NCBI GenBank assembly: GCA_015056045.1
Contig: SVGZ01000013.1
Coordinates: 1-64,000 of the forward strand
Reading direction: 5' to 3'
DNA length: 64,000 bases
Source of the DNA: Clostridiales bacterium
GTDB taxonomy: Bacteria > Bacillota > Clostridia > Christensenellales > Christensenellaceae
This document shows positions 61,922 through 64,000 of this stretch, piece by piece (within the stretch, counting starts at the first letter, position 1; every line of letters starts with the position of its first letter). The notes beneath the pieces were generated by a model, which was given only the letters and a program-made list of their open reading frames with translations, was not told the origin of the DNA and made no database searches. The translations under genes were made by a program, and so were the position numbers.

Positions 61922-61931
61922 TATCTGCTCC

Positions 61932-62189
61932 TTATGTGATCATAAGCGCATCTCCATCATAACTGATGATTCCATAACAATCAGGAATAGCCTCAATTAT
62001 AATTTCATTGGATAATACTCTATTTGCAGTCTTAAGTATTATTTCTTCCGTACCCGGTGATACAAGATATTCACCCATATAATACGGATAGAATTCACCT
62101 TCAAGATGCAATAAAGGCATTTCTTTCTTTTCCACAAAAAGTTCTATTATTTGTTCATTTTCAATAGAATTCTTTATTTGTTTTTCCAT
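61932..62189 (-). CDS. Phage hypothetical protein (85 aa)
   Basis: An acidic 85-aa protein starting at the ATG at 62189 (GAGGTGAAC upstream), two bases after the stop of the preceding gene. Beta-rich, no membrane part. Not recognised; context places it in the tail-tip module. Confidence 0.65.
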   Translation of the reverse strand: MEKQIKNSIENEQIIELFVEKKEMPLLHLEGEFYPYYMGEYLVSPGTEEIILKTANRVLSNEIIIEAIPDCYGIISYDGDALMIT

Positions 62190-62191
62190 GT

Positions 62192-62539
62192 TCACCTCAT
62201 GTTTTCTCTGTGTGTAACGACCGGGCAAATCTCCAGCTCTGTCATCGGGCAAAGATATTTTTCGCCGGTATCGTCTTTCTTGCGAATATCAAAAAAATAT
62301 TTCCCGAAATCGAGCTTTTCCGTATCTTCGGGCAGAATCCCGATCCGATACCAACCTGTCTCTGCATCAAATACGATGCCGCCGTTTTCAAGATCCTTCA
62401 AAATCAGCGCATCTTTACTGCGGTAATCCTTTTTTACCGAAAAACAAAGTGCCGCAGGCTTTTCCAAAATGACATTGCCATCCGTGTCCTTTCGCTGAAA
62501 AGCCAACACCGTCGTTTCCGATCTTCTGATCATAAGCAT
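62192..62539 (-). CDS. BppU-N-like phage baseplate upper protein, N-terminal-domain-only
   Basis: A 115-aa beta-sandwich product. It opens with IRRSETTVLAFQRKDTDGNVI and has IGILPEDTEKLDFGKYFFDI, the pattern of the N-terminal domain of phage baseplate upper proteins. Start at the ATG at 62539 with AAAGGAGG. It is the first phage gene seen here; upstream lies a chromosomal acetyltransferase terminator, not further tail genes. Confidence 0.7.
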   Translation of the reverse strand: MLMIRRSETTVLAFQRKDTDGNVILEKPAALCFSVKKDYRSKDALILKDLENGGIVFDAETGWYRIGILPEDTEKLDFGKYFFDIRKKDDTGEKYLCPMTELEICPVVTHRENMR

Positions 62540-62631
62540 GATCCAATCCTCCTTTTTGCTATTTGGGCTCATCACCCATATCAGCATTATATAAGAGCTT
62601 TTCGCTGCACAGTCCGCAGTTTCGGGGCAAT

Positions 62632-62656
62632 AAAAAAAGAGACCGTGCTGGTCTCT
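62632..62656 (-). terminator. Terminator of the 62668 acetyltransferase
   Basis: AGAGACC/GGTCTCT stem followed by seven T residues on the minus strand. Confidence 0.85.
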
Positions 62657-62667
62657 TGCTTATTTTT

Positions 62668-63117
62668 TCATTTGGTAAAATGCCGCCGCAGGCTTTCCGC
62701 ATCGCCGTAAAAATGGAAAAAACCTTCTTCCTCCGTTTTTCGCATACCGAGCTTTTCCATAAGCTTCTGCGAATAGAGGTTTTCTTTTTCGGCAAAGGCT
62801 TCGACTCTTTTGATCTGCTCAAAATTTCGCGCCAAATAGCGGCATAGGGCGAAATAAAGGCCTGTTCGCTGATACGCTTTAACGATCTGCAATTCCTCTG
62901 CAACAAGGCATTCCCCACGCAGATAGTACATAAAAAAGCCAAGTATCCGCTCTTCCTTTTTCAAAAGCAGGAGCTGCCTGTTTTCCTTTTCAAGCGCAGA
63001 GCCGACTTCCGAAAGCCATAACTCCCGCGACATTCTGCAGCCGTTTTCCGCCATGATCCCGTATAAATCCGGTAAAACGGTCTTGATTTCTTTTTTATCG
63101 AGATACATGATCTGCAT
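62668..63117 (-). CDS. GNAT-fold acetyltransferase-like protein
   Basis: A 149-aa protein with a probable GNAT fold: LLLLKKEERILGFFMYYLRGE (beta strands), EELQIVKAYQRTGLYFALCRYLAR (acetyl-CoA loop, with the glycine-rich part weak) and NLYSQKLMEKLGM near the end. The ATG follows GGGAG. It is divergent from the next acetyltransferase. Substrate unknown. Confidence 0.8.
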   Translation of the reverse strand: MQIMYLDKKEIKTVLPDLYGIMAENGCRMSRELWLSEVGSALEKENRQLLLLKKEERILGFFMYYLRGECLVAEELQIVKAYQRTGLYFALCRYLARNFEQIKRVEAFAEKENLYSQKLMEKLGMRKTEEEGFFHFYGDAESLRRHFTK

Positions 63118-63163
63118 GGCTTTTCTCCCCTTTTTCTTAACAGTATAACATATATCCGTATCT

Positions 63164-63192
63164 GTTGACGAAAAATTCTCCGTATGTTAGGA
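63164..63192 (+). promoter_or_regulatory. Promoter TTGACG-17-TAGGAT
   Basis: -35 at 63164-63169, -10 at 63187-63192, about 45 bases before the 63239 start codon. Confidence 0.7.
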
Positions 63193-63238
63193 TAAATTTG
63201 CCCAACATCGATCAATATTTACAAAGAAAGGAACGAAA

Positions 63239-63796
63239 ATGAAACATTTAGGAACCGTTCGCCTGGAAACAGAGCGTTTAATTCTTCGCCGCTGCCGCAT
63301 AGAAGATGCCGAAGCTTCTTATCGGAACTGGGCAGGCGATGAAAAAGTGACAAAATTCCTGACATGGCCAACGCACAGCGATGTGAATGTCACAAAAATG
63401 ATCCTCTCAGATTGGGCAAATTCCTATGAAAAGCCCGATTATTATCAGTGGCTGATCGAACTGAAAGAGATCGGCGAACCCATTGGCTCGATCTCCGCCG
63501 TCAAAGTGGACGATGATTTAAAAAAAGTGGAGATCGGCTATTGCATCGGCAGCAAGTGGTGGCATATGGGCATCATGACGGAAGCTTTTTCTGCCGTGAT
63601 CGGCTTTTTCTTCCGCGAAGTCGGTGTGAACCGCATTGAAGCACGCCATGACATAAACAACCCGCATTCGGGCGCTGTCATGAAAAAATGTGGACTGCAA
63701 TTTGAAGGAACACATAGACAAGCAGACCGCAATAATCAGGGAATCGTCGATGTTTGTGTGTACGGCATTTTGGCCGCAGATTATTTCAGGAAATAA
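63239..63796 (+). CDS. GNAT acetyltransferase (RimJ/RimL-like)
   Basis: A 185-aa N-acetyltransferase: LETERLILRRCRIEDAEASY opening, IGSISAVKVDDDLKKVEIGYCIGSKWWHMGIMTEAFSAVI core with the acetyl-CoA site, and the terminal NPHSGAVMKKCGLQFEG motif. The ATG follows AAAGGAA. It is monocistronic. Substrates may be proteins or small amines. Confidence 0.92.
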   Translation: MKHLGTVRLETERLILRRCRIEDAEASYRNWAGDEKVTKFLTWPTHSDVNVTKMILSDWANSYEKPDYYQWLIELKEIGEPIGSISAVKVDDDLKKVEIGYCIGSKWWHMGIMTEAFSAVIGFFFREVGVNRIEARHDINNPHSGAVMKKCGLQFEGTHRQADRNNQGIVDVCVYGILAADYFRK

Positions 63797-63799
63797 AAG

Positions 63800-63826
63800 A
63801 AGCGAGGTTTGAAGCCTCGCTTTTTA
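63800..63826 (+). terminator. Terminator of the 63239 acetyltransferase
   Basis: AAGCGAGG/GCCTCGCTT stem followed by T residues. From here to the window end (63827-64000) I see no gene. Confidence 0.9.
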
Positions 63827-64000
63827 TTATACAGAGCCATTTTTTCGGTTAATATTTATATATAAAAATTCCGGACACAATTACCGTGTTCTCCCGCGGC
63901 AAATTCAGAAAATAGTTAAAAAAACTAAAAGTACACCTGTTGTCACAATGCAATCGCTTGGATAAATCTTCCGATTAAGGTCTGGTCAGCTTCAAACTCA

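Overview
The window reads as chromosomal DNA of a moderate-GC anaerobic member of the Bacillota, probably of the Clostridia or Negativicutes type; I cannot place the family. Pointers are the linked M50 protease, scpA and scpB genes, a DUF4364 protein, a C_GCAxxG_C_C protein, several ferredoxin-type 4Fe-4S proteins, strong AAGGAGG-like ribosome sites with some TTG and GTG starts, and consensus TTGACA/TATAAT promoters. No respiratory-chain genes are seen.

Layout. 1-3.7 kb: start of guaB behind an attenuator-like leader, an unrecognised 494-aa protein and a MATE transporter. 3.9-8.2 kb: a tight plus-strand operon (ribokinase, M50 protease, scpA, scpB, C_GCAxxG_C_C protein) and an Old Yellow Enzyme-type reductase. 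8.2-13.3 kb: a VOC protein and three tandem MATE transporters. 13.4-18.2 kb: two methyltransferases flanking a glycerol-1-phosphate-dehydrogenase-like enzyme and an acyl-CoA ligase. 18.2-25.9 kb: a minus-strand run of M16 peptidase, mutS2, response regulator, sensor kinase and HtrA. 26.1-34.3 kb: amidohydrolase, iron alcohol dehydrogenase, a 1080-aa ligase-carrier-oxoamine synthase fusion, Nudix, DUF362 ferredoxin and a YcxB-like protein. 35.3-39.4 kb: the lysine/diaminopimelate operon asd-dapA-dapB behind a long structured leader, then an aldo/keto reductase. 39.4-47.3 kb: a caspase-like lipoprotein, XRE regulator, GAPDH with a cysteine tail, M29 aminopeptidase, glycosyltransferase and phosphoesterase. 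47.3-48 kb: tRNA-Trp, a hairpin array and a four-helix-bundle (S23-type) gene. 48-54.9 kb: a MarR-controlled heterodimeric ABC exporter and an amino-acid ABC importer. 55-57.6 kb: a short FolC-like enzyme, DUF4364 and a QueG-like protein. 57.6-58.2 kb: tRNA-Val, a 6S-like RNA and tRNA-Gln, followed by a second hairpin array. 58.3-62.6 kb: two AT-rich membrane ORFs and an orphan phage tail-tip/lysis cassette. 62.6-63.8 kb: two acetyltransferases.

The features I find most worth attention are: the two multi-hairpin arrays, each directly behind a tRNA terminator and one abutting a four-helix-bundle gene; the three-domain fusion that could activate, carry and condense an acyl group in one polypeptide; the 6S-like RNA embedded in a tRNA operon; the structured leader of asd; the cysteine-rich GAPDH tail; and the lipid-anchored caspase-like protein.
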